This document shows, in pieces, positions 23,194 to 35,165 of a stretch of DNA of 64,000 nucleotides. The stretch covers positions 123,205,468 to 123,269,467 of the forward strand of contig JAVGWX010000003.1 of NCBI GenBank assembly GCA_036924085.1. Reading direction: 5' to 3'. Made by a program: the position numbers and the translations under genes. This DNA comes from Ariolimax columbianus. Its lineage: Eukaryota > Mollusca > Gastropoda > Stylommatophora > Arionidae. Each line of letters opens with the position of its first letter. Position 1 is the stretch's first letter. The notes beneath the pieces are model-generated. The model saw only the letters and a list, made by a program, of their open reading frames with translations, searched no databases and had not been told where the DNA came from.

Positions 23194-23733
23194 ACCAGTA
23201 TGTTTTACCCGAAACTGACTAGCACTGTCTCATCAGTAATTTATGCCTGACAATGATTAACGTGTCCGATCTGTATGTTTTACCTGACCAGACGTTAGTC
23301 TCTTTTTCCCACTCAGCCCTAACTAATACTGTCCGATCAGTATGTTTTACCTGCCCTCTCTCCACCTGGCCCTAACTAATACTGTCGGATCTGTATGTTT
23401 TACCTGCCCTCTCTCCACCTGGCCCTAACTAATACTGTCCGATCAGTATGTTTTACCTGACCAGACGTTAGTCTCCTCTTCCCCCTCAGCCCTAACTAAT
23501 ACTGTCCGATCAGTATGTTTTACCTGACCAGACGTTAGTCTCCTCTTCCCCCTCAGCCCTAACTAATACTGTCCGATCAGTATGTTTTACCTGACCAGAC
23601 GTTAGTCTCCTCTTCCCACTCAGCCCTAACTAATACTGTCCGATCAGTATGTTTTACCTGTCCTCTCTCCACCTGGCCTTGACTTATACTGGCCGATCAG
23701 TATATTTTACCTAACCAGACGTTAGTCTCCTCT
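23194..23733. repeat. Compound minisatellite with 53-bp and 67-bp units
   Basis: All units share 'ctaactaatactgtccgatc' plus 'agtatgttttacct'. A long form (67 bp) adds 'gaccagacgttagtctcc' and a short form (53 bp) has 'gccctctctccacctggc'. About nine units are present, with runs of long units between short ones and eroded outer copies. Confidence 0.92.
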
Positions 23734-23939
23734 CACATGTGCATGGAAATAGAAACCTCATCAGGTATACCAGACTTCTACGGAAACCAGCACTGCAAGA
23801 CCGCACTCGTTAGCACTCTGGTACAATTTTCCTGTGAAATGGACAGTGGTAGTATTGGCTCTATGCTCTGTAGGGAGCGAAACGAAACATGGGAGCCTGC
23901 TCACCTCGTGGAGACTAACGTGTCAAAATGCTTTATCCT

Positions 23940-26900
23940 TACTTACTTACTTAGTCGCTCCTCTTCTACCGTGAGGTGTAGAGGTTTGCCAAAGAGAACG
24001 CCACCCTGCTCTATCCGCCGTCTTTTTCCTAGCCTCTTTCCAATCCAGCCCTCTATCACTTAGGGACTGTCGTATGTTGTCCACCCAACGTACTTTGGGA
24101 CTTCCTCGGGGTCTGCGTCCTTGACTTTTGATCTCCCATGACCGCTTTGGTATCCGATCTTCTTCCATTCTACAGACATGGCCATACCACTGTAGTTGGG
24201 ACTGCTCCACTCGTGTCTGCAGGGGTTGAACTTCAAGATTGCTACGTATTGTCTGGTTACGGATCTTGTCCCTTTTCGTCACCTGAACCGCCTTTCTTAG
24301 GTACCTCATTTCTGAAGTTTGTAATTGCCTTTCTTGGGCTGTAGTCATTGTCCATGACACACATCCATATGTTAGGACATACACATAGGTCGAGCGGTAT
24401 ACATCCATCTTTGTTTTCCTGCTTATTTCTCTTCTACTGAGGAAACCTCTGTTCATTTCATGGAACAGTCAACCTGCTGCTGCCCTTCGTGCAGTTAACT
24501 CCTCTTTGATTATTCCCCTGCTGTCTATTACCACTCCTAGATATTTAAAGTTGCTGACCTGCTTCCGTGCTTGTGTTCCCAGGGTTATCTGATGTCTCTT
24601 TTCATCTCTGGCGATCACAATGGTTTTTGTTTTGGAGTTGCGGATGTGTATTCCTCTCTTCTTCAACTCTTCTTCCCAGACCTGCAAGTTGATCTGGAGA
24701 TGTGCTTCGGTTTTCGTGATCAGGGCCACATCGTCTGCAAATGCTAATTCCGATATGTAACTTGGTCTCATCTTCCAGTACCCTACTTCATACTTTTTTG
24801 TCCGTTCCTTGCAGGCTTTGATGACTTCATCCATGAGGAGTATGAAAAGGTACGGTGATAGAATGTCCCCCTGTCTTACTCCGCTAGTGGTCTTGAAATC
24901 TCCTGACTTTTGATTTGATGTCCGCATATAATTTCTGCATGTTTTATAGAAACTCTGTATGGCAGAGATCAGGGGGTCCTGTGATGTTCTTCCTTGTCAG
25001 GCACTCCCATAGTTTGTCCCAAGGAACTTTATCAAATGCTTTCTCCAAATTCAAAAAGCAGAGATGCATCTCTTTATCATATTCAAGAGCCTTTTCACTT
25101 AGCTGTCTGAGTGTAAAGATACGGTCTTGAGTACTTCTCTTTGCCCTAAACCCACTTTGAGTTTCATCCATGTTTGGCTCTGCTAGACCTCTTAATCGCC
25201 GTTCTAGAATCCTAGAGTAGACTTTCCTGGGGACACTAAAAACGGAAATACCTCTGTGATTTTCACATTGTCGATTGTCGCCATTTTTAAATATTGGTAT
25301 TATTATTGCAACCTCCCAGTCTCTTGGTATCTTCTTGTGGCGCCATGCTGCCTTGAGAATCTTCATGAATAGCATCTCTCCTGCCGCTCCCATGTATTTA
25401 ACCATTTCTGGTGTTATACCATCATGTCCTGCTGCTTTACCAATCTTAATTTTCTCCAATGCTGCCTTTAGTTCTTCCATTGTGATATTATCGTTTCCCT
25501 CCATGGCCCCCTCTTCTTGAATTGGGACTGTTACTTAAAAAGCTTGGTTTTCCTCCACTCCAAGGAGATCTGAGAAATATTCTTTCCATCTGTTTATTAC
25601 CTGTTCTGGGGCGGTCAACAGGGCACCTTGTTTATCTTTAACAAATTTCAGTGGGCATTCCTTTTCCTTCCGCATGTTCTTTAAGGTCCTGTAGAACAGT
25701 TTCTGGTTTTCTCCAGCATTATTTTCCAGTTTCTCTCCAAATTCTTCCCAGTATTTATGTTTGGCCTTGAGCACAGTCTTCTTTGCTTCTGTTCTAAAAT
25801 TTGCATATTCTTTATATTTCTTTGTTTGTTCTTCTGTATTCCTAACCCCTAGGTATTGCTTCCATGCCTTTTTCTTTTCTCGTATTATTGTTTTCACTTC
25901 TTCTGTCCACCATGGTGTACTCTTTCTTTTCCAACCTTCTTTGGTTTGACCCCATGCCTCTGCTGCAGCTTCTTTGAGGATGTCTTTGAATTTACCCAGA
26001 GCATTTCCAAATCTTCTTCAGATTCCTCTATCATTTCTATTGCTGTTGTTATGGGCCTTGGTATCTCCTCTTAACATCTGGTTCTCGTAGTTTGTAAGCC
26101 TTAATTTTATTTTCTCCTCGTGTGTTATGTTTCATGCTTGCTGATGGGTGTTGCCTGGCTGGACAGTGTTTTTCAATTTCTCTCTTTATTTTAACTAGGT
26201 AGTGGTCGCTTCCTATCTCTGGTCTTCTGAACACTCTAGCATCCGTTACATGCTTGAAATCAGTTTTCCTCACTATCGCATAGGCAATTATAGATCTTTT
26301 ATTTCTTGCCGGCTCGCATCTTGTGTAGGCATGGATACGCTTGTGTGGAAACCTTGTATTTGTAATGACAAAGTTTTGTTCTCTGCAGAATCTCAGTAGT
26401 CGTTTTCCATTGTCAATTTAAGACATCTTCTCCATACCTACCGATCACTCCATCCCATCTAGAATAGTCGTTTCCAACTAATGCGTTGAAGTCTCTAAGG
26501 AGAAGTATTTCATTATGGCAATCGTCAATGGTCCTTTGAAGGAGCTCTTAAAATTCATCTTTAATTTCAGTGCTCTCATCTTCGTTTGATGCATACACAG
26601 TGACGTTATCCATTTGACTGTACTCCTCTTGTAGACTTAGAACCATCAGTCGTTATGAAATGAATTTCCATACTTTAATATTTGCTTTGTTGTTACAATT
26701 CACTATACAGCCAACCCATGCCCTGGCTTGTTCACTCATGGGAACTCCGCTGTAGTATAGCATGTTGCCATCATGGTCCAGAACGCGCTGTCCCTTTTTC
26801 TTTGTTTCTGTAAGTGCCAGGACTGTCAATTTTGCTCTCTTCATCTCCTCTATTAGTTCATGCTCTCTTCATCTCCTCTATTAGTTCTTGTTCTTTTCCG

Positions 26901-27211
26901 TTTATACTTCGTACATTCCATGTTCCGTAAATCGTGGTCCTTATTTCTCGCCTGTTCGTCGCCGTTGAGGTCAGTCTGGTTTTCTCAATGTTTTGACTTG
27001 TAATCAGTTTTTTTTAAAGACAAACAGGTGGTTAGCCTGTTGTGTCTTTGCATGGTGGAGGGGCTGCCTCCTTACAGCCTCCATGCCTGCCAACCAGTTT
27101 TTGTCCACGGCTGCTTATTTATTCGCAGCTAAACTCTAAATTAGGAGGCCTTTCAGCAATCCGCAACCCTGCTGACGCGCCAGGTAGGAGGTAGGTTCCT
27201 CACCCAGGATA
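23940..27211 (-). pseudogene. Near full-length RTE-like LINE (APE endonuclease + RT)
   Basis: A single-polyprotein LINE of about 3.3 kb on the minus strand. It starts with the endonuclease GTWNVRSINGKEQEL (about 26920) and VLALTETKKKGQ (26820). The endonuclease end at 26273-26049 has SDHYLVKIKREIE. Then the linker (25897-25535), RT at 25504-24944 with AAGHDGITPEMV, GFRAKRSTQDRIF and NLEKAFDKVPWD, and palm at 24927-24469 with GVRQGDILSPYLF and an intact FADDVAL box. The C-terminus at 24456-23947 has WYGHVCRMEEDRIPK and ADRAGWRSLW. At least three frameshifts and several stops kill it. The tail is (TAAG)n at about 23941-23955. A 10-bp direct repeat 'gctttatcct' (23930-23939 and 27212-27221) is a plausible target duplication. 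A 28-bp tandem duplication lies at 26834-26889. Confidence 0.93.
26834..26889. repeat. 28-bp tandem duplication in LINE endonuclease
   Basis: 'gctctcttcatctcctctat' + 'tagttcat' occurs twice in direct succession, second copy from 26862. It duplicates the codons for ELIEEMKRA on the minus strand and shifts the frame. Confidence 0.93.
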
Positions 27212-27221
27212 GCTTTATCCT

Positions 27222-28340
27222 ACAGCTCTTAAATCTCTTTGACTGACCAGACCAATAGGAAATGGCACGCTCATAGTTGATATTTGCATTGTTTCTGTAC
27301 CTGCAGTTTTGCACCAGTTATACTGCTAGCACTCAGTCTGTTAATACTCTCCTTTTTGTTAAATGCACCCAATGACATGTGGCAAGTGGCACGCGCTCAA
27401 TATAATTGATACGTGTCCTTTGACATGTTCCAAATTATATATGCTGTGACATCCTGCCAGTGACCTGATCCAATTGACATGCGCGTGTTTATGTAACCAT
27501 CATGGTTTTGTAGTAGAACATCTTAACTGTCCATGAAATGCACCGATTTCTTCTCATGAACCACACTTATGTTGCTGCAAATAATGTGGTTTTTTTAAAA
27601 ACTGTCCAAGATCGATGTCTTCATCGGTTCCACGAAACACAACAAGCCGCTCTTTTCTTATGTTTATATGTCAAGAATCAACACGTCCGATGAATAACTC
27701 TCCACTGTCACGATCCAGCTTTCTCCAGAACAGAGTAATCCTTCTTGGGTTCATCATTCAATCAATGACGTCACGGACATGCATGTGAATGACACCAGAG
27801 CAGTTATTAGCTTACAAGCTAATCTGATAGAAGGAACAGTGAAATAAGTCTCACACATCTAGAAACTGCAATGATTATCTCAAGAGTTTTCATCGTCTCA
27901 TTAACCGAGCATGATTAGGTCCTTATATGTACATAGGTGTGTGAATATATGAAATAATAAATGTGTGTGTGAGAGAGTTGTACGTGTGTGTGTATGCGTA
28001 TGTGTATGCGTATGTGTATGCATGTATTTGAATTGTGTATATATGTAGCTCGCCTGAAGATGTCGGGTAGACATGAATAAGGACACTGTCACCTACCGGG
28101 CTTGCTGGAAAGGGTGACTAACAATGTTGTATTAGAGGTTGCCTACGCCAACATACTCGACACACTGCTGCAGATTGTGCCACTGTAGGAACACAACTAG
28201 TCATTGTGTACAAGCTGCATGTCAGAAATCTCACATAAAAATACACCCTCCCCTCTCCCACCAACATTATTAGTGAAGAGCAAATATTTGACATGAGGGG
28301 GAAGTGTCCAGGTAGGTGTTTGTGTGGGTGTTTATGTGTT
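27222..28340. other. No gene recognised; GT/GA microsatellite at about 27960-28020
   Basis: Mostly unique AT-rich sequence. The only structure is a degenerate TGTG/TATG tract. Confidence 0.45.
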
Positions 28341-28351
28341 TTTGTCACCGT

Positions 28352-28759
28352 TAGGGTCAATGATCACCAACTCCTGGACACCTCGTGTGTATGTATGTGT
28401 GTCCTTAGCAAACTAAGTTTCAATGACTCACCAACTCTTTGATACCTCGTGTGTGTGTTTGTCGTTAGCAACGTCAGGGTCAATGACTCACCAACTCCCC
28501 GACACCTCGTGTGTGTGTGTGTGTGTGCCGTTAGCAACGTCAGGGTTAATGACTCACCAACTCCCCGACACCTCGTGTGTGTGTGTGTGTGTCGTTAGCA
28601 ACGTCAGGGTCAATGACTCACCAACTCCCCTACATCTCGTGTGTGTGTGTGTGTGTGTCTTTAGCAACCTAAGTATCAATGACTCACCAACTCTTGGATA
28701 TCTCGTGTGTGTGTGTGTCGTTAGCAACGTTAGGGTCAATGAATCACCAACTCCCGACA

Positions 28760-28791
<32 letters not shown>

Positions 28792-29235
28792 CGTTAGCAA
28801 CGTCAGGGTTAATGACTCACCAACTCCCCGACACCTGTGTGTGTGTCGTTAGCAACGTCAGGGTTAAAGACTCACCAACTCCCGGAAACCTCGTGTGTAT
28901 GTGTATGTCGTTAGCAACGTCAGGGTCAATGACTCACCAACTTACCGACACCTCGTGAGTGTCTGTGTGTGTGTGTCGTTAGCAACGTCAGGGTCAATGA
29001 CTGACGAACTCCCCGACACCTCGTGTGTGTGTGTGTGTCTTTAGCAATGTCAGGGCCAACTTGTGTACGTTGACACAGTGAGAATCAATGACTCACCAAC
29101 TCCTGGACATCTCGCGCGTGTGTGTGTGTGTGTGTGTGTCGTTAGCAGCGTGAGGGTCAATGACTCACCAACTTATGTACATTGACACAGTGAGGATCAG
29201 TGACTCACAAACTCCTGGACATCTCGTGTGCAAGT
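28352..29235. repeat. Compound minisatellite with embedded (GT)n, about 14 units
   Basis: Each unit has a conserved part ('gttagcaacgtcagggtcaa', then 'tgactcaccaactccccgac', then 'acctcg') and a (GT)n tract that varies in length. Unit length therefore ranges from about 55 to 90 bp. The ORFs on both strands (for example 28423-28797) are repeat translations. Confidence 0.95.
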
Positions 29236-29544
29236 GCCAATATCACCGTTAGGGTAAAACCTTTATCATTTCCTGGAACTGCACGTCACTCCACTATACA
29301 CCCCTGCTGAGTGTCAAGAAGCTGTCTAGAATTAAATCTGAAACTCTAGAATATGGCCCATTCAACTGAGGCCTCCTGATGTTATCGCGTGTCCCATAGC
29401 CTAAGTAGCATGACTATGGGAGATAGACTATAATATAGATGAAAGAAAGAATAATTACATTAACGAAACCCAAATGTTTCTAACAGAGAAGCGTTGGTGA
29501 TACCAACAATGAAAGTGGATAAAACATAAAAATGTAATGGTTCT

Positions 29545-29605
29545 TTGACCGCACAAACACAAACCGATACGTACGTTACCTCCACCAGGCCTTCGTCAGA
29601 GACAA
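29545..29605 (-). other. Decayed hammerhead-like / Penelope-like terminal motif, second copy
   Basis: The minus strand has 'ctctgacgaaggcctggtgg' then 'aggtaacgtacg'. It shares CTGAYGAAGGC, GTAACGTA and following TGTGTT/ACCATT blocks with 16225-16300, so the two are homologous. Confidence 0.4.
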
Positions 29606-29759
29606 GAAAAAAAAGAAAACAACTATCAAATCACAAGAAACAACACGACATTATGTAATATAAGCGGCTTAAGTTCTCGACGATGTGCGAGTTACAAAAT
29701 TCTGAAGTAGAGTGGATCAAACAGAGATGAAAGTCACCAAAGATAGAGCATATACTTTC

Positions 29760-30230
29760 AATTGCATGGTCATTCCAGCAGTGATTTACATATGCAAAGT
29801 GTGGAACTCGCAAAACAGATGTTGAAAAGCTGAGAGTCACTCAGAACAATGGAACATTGAGTACTAAAAATTTCGATAAGGGATAAGATCCGGAACACAA
29901 AAATTGGACATAAAACTTTGTTTCGGAACGATTTGGAAGCAGCGACGTCATGCAAAGACCTTTCGGCTGGATATGTGGTACGTGGACAACAGATAGACAC
30001 GTAGAACAACGTTTTGGTGGCCATATACCTGTAAATCTCCAATGCGACATCGAGATGGGCTAACCAAAGATCTAGGCTCGCATTGGAATATCCCTGCAAA
30101 ATATAGGGACGCATACATAATATTTTTGGCTTCCTCGTATACGGCACATCTGCCCGACTGACACTGAGGAATATAATTGTGGACCAAGCAAGAAAATGGT
30201 CACCATGACTGCATACAGACACCCCCCACC
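29760..30230 (+). pseudogene. LINE C-terminal fragment
   Basis: Plus-strand frames hold TDVEKLRVTQ (about 29815) followed, after a shift, by MEHxVLxISIRDKIRN-like sequence (about 29850-29895). This is the conserved region (RAMERxMLGISLRDxIRN) downstream of a LINE RT. DVMQRPFGW and later eroded GHIPVNLQ/RP-rich sequence follow. Minus-strand frames to 184 residues here are shadows. The right end is bounded by a C-rich and A-rich run at about 30221-30295. Confidence 0.7.
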
Positions 30231-30418
30231 CCCCCCCGCCCTCCCAAAAAAAAATAAAAAATAAATAAACAACAACAAAAAAAATAACAACAAAACGATC
30301 TAACTGCCAAACAATCAAGAACACAAATTTAGAAACAACGACAATGAATAAACAGTATCATGAGACTCTCTTATACAAAGATGTGGGCACATAAATGTAT
30401 GAATAAAAAAAATAATAA

Positions 30419-30441
30419 GATATATATATATATATATATAG
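30419..30441. repeat. (TA)n microsatellite
   Basis: Perfect TA dinucleotides over about 22 bp. Confidence 0.95.
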
Positions 30442-30689
30442 AAAGGGAATCCTACAGAATGTATTCAAACGGTGAGATTTGAGGCAACACGCACGGACAA
30501 TCAAACGATTCTCAAACGTCGTGGGGAGGTAGAAGAATTCAACATGTCAGCCTTGACAATTCTGAATGACAATATAATAAATTAGCTGTAAAACAGTTCA
30601 TGTAAAAAAAAGTAGCAAAAAATCGTTTCCATCAAATCGTATTTGTCAAGCACACATTGAGGATTTGTGTTTATTTTTTAGAGTTCCTC

Positions 30690-31205
30690 TTCAATACGCC
30701 CTCGAGGCATTGGAATTGTTTGAATGCAGTTGTGTGATAACTGAGGGCATTGACATTGTGTTGTCATCTTTCCGTAATTTGGGTAATTTGAATTGTTTTC
30801 TCTTCTTCCTCTAATTGGTGGCAATCGAATTGTGCTGTTGTCATGCGGTAATTTGGGGCATTGGAATTATGCTGTCTTCATGCAGTAATTGGGGTCAATG
30901 GAATTGTGCTGTCTTCATTCGGTAAATAGGGGCATTGGAATTGTATTGTCTTCTTTCAGTAATTGAGGTTACTGAAATTATGTTTTCTTTCAAGTAGTAA
31001 TTTGGGGGCATTGTCATTGTACTGGCTTCTTCGCGTAATTGGGGGCATTGGAATTGTGTTGGCTTCTTCTAGTAATTGGGGTCGTTGGAAATTGAAATTG
31101 ATTTGTCTTTATTTGGTTCCTGGAACATTGAAATTGTGAAGACTTCAACCGATTACTGGCGCATTGATAAGGTGTTGACTTTATTTGGTTATTGGAAATA
31201 CGTTG
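30690..31205. repeat. Degenerate 37-bp minisatellite, about 14 units
   Basis: Units follow 'gaattgtgctgtcttcattc' plus 'ggtaaataggggcattg' with about 20 percent divergence between neighbours, so this array looks old. Confidence 0.85.
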
Positions 31206-31349
31206 TCTTAAAGCTGGCGCCGGTCTAACATGAGATTGAGACTTTCCCCTGATCACACCCTCTTCCCCCATTTCCCCTTGCGCTTTACAATGTATACCTT
31301 GAGTATGTCACAGGGGCAAAAAGATTGAAAACAGGAAGAAAAGAGTAGT

Positions 31350-31499
31350 GGTATGTGTATGTGTTTATTTATTGTGTACACGTTTTTTTAATGTGCAAAA
31401 GTTTATTTAATGTGTGTATGTCTATATTGTACGTGGAAATGTTTATTTAATGTGTAAATGTTTATTTAATGTGTGTATGTCTATATTTTATGTGGAAAT
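31350..31499. repeat. AT-rich 'tgtttatttaatgtgtaaa' minisatellite, left part
   Basis: Degenerate units of about 19-35 bp based on 'atgtttatttaatgtgtaaa'. The same repeat resumes at 35033-35165, to the right of LINE copy A, which therefore inserted into a pre-existing array. Confidence 0.85.
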
Positions 31500-34400
31500 C
31501 AGATTCTCAATCAGAGGATACGAGACCTTTCGTCTTGATAGAGAAGGTCACAAAGGAGGGGTTCTGATACTGCTACGAAACTACATACCAAGTAGCGCAG
31601 TATCTGTAAACCACACGGGACAAGCAGAAATTGTAGGAATCGACACACTGACACTGGAAACGAAAACTCGTATATTCAACATGTATGGCCCACCCAACAA
31701 AGACCTGTCGCTCTCGAGTATGGAAATCAAGGACTCCAGCTGCCTGGTAGTTGGAGACTTCAACAGTCACTCGGAGAGATGGGGATATCCAGATACAGAC
31801 AGCAGAGGTGATGAAGTGAAAGACTGGGAGATAGACACACATCTCTTTCTAATCAGCCCTACCTTCTATTCTAGAACATGGCATACCACTTCCACCCCAG
31901 ACGTGGCCTTCTGCACGGGGGATATTCAAAATAGATCGTCAGGTGCTCGACCAATTGTAGCGACCACAGGCCAATTAGGCTAGAAATTGATATGGAAGTT
32001 GGTCCCCAGAAAATAAAACCGCTGCCACGTTGGAACTATAGACGAGCCGACTAGGACAGATCTACAATCCTGACAGATGGGCTGTGTGAAACCATCAACA
32101 CACGGAATAACAATATGAAACCCATGGTGAAAAGCCTAAGCAAAGTAATACTGCAAGCAGCAACCGAGACCATCCCAAGAGCGCCAAGGAAAAACTACAA
32201 GCCATATTGGAATCGTGAACTGCAGAAAGCGGAGGATGAAATCTCAAAGGCTAGGAACATGGCAGAGATAGAGCAATCTGTGGAAGCCAAAATCGCCCTC
32301 AAGGTCATCACTGCGAAATACAAAAGAACACTTAAACAAATAACAAGAGACAGCTGGAAAAACAAAACAGAAAGCCTAATTTAGACAAAGAAGGGAACAA
32401 ACTACGAAATTTAGTCAGAGCCATGAATGACGAAACACCATCAAATAAACAAATTACCATCAAGCAGGGCGACAACATGCTTACTGGAGAAAAAAAACAG
32501 CAAACGCCTTATGCCAGAGCAAACCACATTGATGTCCCTACAGACAGGCATACATACATTACTGAAGAACAAAAGAGCCACGACAACATCAATATGGCAC
32601 TAGAGGAGCACATGATGGCAAAACTAACAATGAATTAAATGGAAAAGGCCAAGAGAACGTTAAAGAGAAAGAAAACGCTCAGAAAAGATGGGGTAACAAA
32701 CGAAATGCTGATGGGGTTGGGCCAAACAGCAAAGAGGAAGTTACTATCAGTCCTGAACCAAAGCTTGAAAAGGGGAATTGTACCGTAGGCATGGAAAGAC
32801 GCTGTACTTATACCATACCAAAGAAAGAAAAAGATAGAACAGATTCAAATGGATACAGGCCTATCAGTCTACTGCGCGGTGTAGGAAAACTGATGGAGCG
32901 TATGATAAACACCAGACTGATGTGGCATCTAGAAGAAAAACACATAATAATTCCACAGCAAGCAGGTTTTTAGACAGCACAGATCCACTGAGGGCCAGAT
33001 CACTCTCATAGTCCAGGAAATTGAGGACGCTTACCAGGAGAAAAATCACACAGTAGCGGTTTGGGTGGATTTAGAGAAGGCATTTGACAAGGTGTGGAAA
33101 GAGGGACTTAAAGTCAAGCTACGAAGAAGTGACGTTTGTGTGAAAATGTACAGATGGATCAGCCACTACCTCTAAGACAGAACAGCAAGAGTTCAAGTAC
33201 AATGGCAGAGGAGCAAAAAGGTGACACTTGAGCAAGGAGTACCGCAAGGGGGAGTACTGTCACCCACGCTTTTCGTGGTGTATATAAACAACATCACAGA
33301 GAATATACCAAGAAGAGTCCACAGCTCCATGTTTGTATACGATCTAGCTATGCAAACCTCTGAAAAAATCTCACCATCGCAAACAATCGGATGCAGCAGA
33401 CCCTAACATCGTTGGATGAGTGGGCGAACTCATGGCTGGTCAAAATAAATGAGGAAAAAACAACATGTACGACATTCTCGCTTTCAAATAAACCCCAGAA
33501 CACCAAAATAAGTCTTAACGGCAAATATCTGCGGCCAAACGACAACCCAAACTATCTGGGAGTTTTGATCGGCGCATGAAATGATCGAGAGAAGATCGAG
33601 AGAAACCGAATGAGAGCCAGACAAAGAATGGCAATCATGAGGAAACTTGATGGCACAAGCTGGGGAGCAGACGAAAGCATACTAAAGAAACTGTACACTG
33701 GAAGAGTGAGACATGTTCTCGAGTATGGCATTGCGGCATGGACAACAGCAGCGAAGGCGAACTTCGATAAAGTTAACAAACTTCAAAACCAAGCCATGAG
33801 AATTATAACAGGTGGCATGAAGTCAACGCCAATTGTAGAACTTGAAAAGATTACAAAACTGCAATCCATGACCGACAGAAGAGACTGCGGCGCCCACCAG
33901 CAAGCAGAGAAACTCAGACTGACAGACCATCCAATGCATCAGAGACTAAATAGATTTGGAAATGGGAAACTAAAGCGGAGAATTTTTGCAGAAATAGCCA
34001 AAGCAAAGATGAGCGAAGACCATATGAACACCGTAACAATACCAAAATCCATCCCTACTGTACGCAAACCTACCTGGAAGCAGCATATCATTCCGGAGGT
34101 GGTAGAAAATATACCAGGTATTGGAAGAAAAAAAAAACAACCAGACTAAAAAAGAAAGAAGAGACATAACCCTGACGTACATAACGGAAAACTACCCAAT
34201 CATGGACTGGACCTATACATACACCGACGGTTCTGTAACAAACACAACACAGAACGGAGGGGCAGGGGTATTCCTGAGCCTACCAAATGGTAGAAAAATA
34301 ACACTGTCAGTGTCAACTGGAAAATTTTCAAGCAATTTCAGAGCAGAGGCAGAGGCACTGAGGGCTGCAGTAGAAGCAATGCTGACAGACGAAAGCAAAA

Positions 34401-35032
34401 AAAGTCAGATAGTCCGGTTTACATATGCCCTATCCGTAGTCACAGCACTAAAAAGCCATAAAAATACTGAACTTAATGATTTAAGAGTAGTACTCTGTCA
34501 ACTATGCCAGCAGTCCGCACCAAAAAAAGTAGTGGTACAGTGAGTTCCATCCCACTGTAACATCCAAGGCAACGAGGAGGCAGACAGACTGGCAATAGAA
34601 AGTGCAAGACTACCACAACCAGATTCTAGTATGACCAACGAAGAGTCAAAAAACCTTATTAGGGCCAGATACATGGCCAAATAAGAAAAATAACATTCTG
34701 GCTACACAAAAAATGATACCTTTTACCAGTTGAACAGAAAAGAGTAGGTCGTGGTCTTCAGACTCCGCACAGGCCACAACAGACTGAGGTACCACCTATT
34801 CAATGAACTGAAGATAGGTACACTGACGAATGCACTTGTGGTACCGGGAAAATGACCGCTGAACATCTGCTGCAAAACTGCCCGACATACGAGGACCAGA
34901 GAAAGCACATGTGGTCATCACCAGTGGCAACACTTAGACAAGCTCTATGGCAGTGTCGACAGCCTCAGGATGGCCGCTGCTTTCTTGGAGCAAATACAGG
35001 TTGACGTTTGACAGCGTACGTAGAAGAAGAAG
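31500..35032 (+). pseudogene. LINE copy A: jockey/I-like, EN-RT-RNase H, GAA tail
   Basis: A 5'-truncated 3.5-kb LINE. The endonuclease half (31504-31980) has IFNMYGPPNKD, VVGDFNSHSERWG and FYSRTWHTTSTPDVAF. The RT (about 32620-33580) has VWVDLEKAFDKVWKE and GVPQGGVLSPTLFVVYIN. The catalytic FADD box is mutated to FVYD (33332-33343). A thumb follows (LEYGIAAWTT), then RNase H (34200-34640) with YTDGS, FRAEAEALRAA and a TDAL box lost to TYAL, then a CCHC-type end near 34840-34890. Many stops and frameshifts. The tail is (GAA)n at about 35022-35032. An 11-bp target duplication 'tatgtggaaat' lies at 31489-31499 and 35033-35043. Same family as copies B and C. Confidence 0.95.
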
Positions 35033-35165
35033 TATGTGGAAATATTTATTTAATTTGTAAATGTTTATGTAATGTGTAAATGTTTATTTAATGTGTATAT
35101 GTATATTTGTTTGTGCAAATGTTTATATTTATGTGTATATGTTTATTTGTATGCGTGTGTTGTAT
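35033..35165. repeat. AT-rich minisatellite, right part
   Basis: Continuation of the array at 31350-31499 after LINE copy A, including the duplicated target site. Confidence 0.85.

Noticed and set aside
28423..28958. Cys/Val-rich ORFs
   Set aside because: Translations of a GT-containing minisatellite.
29770..30324. 184-residue minus-strand ORF
   Set aside because: Shadow of a plus-strand LINE fragment plus an A/C-rich low-complexity stretch.
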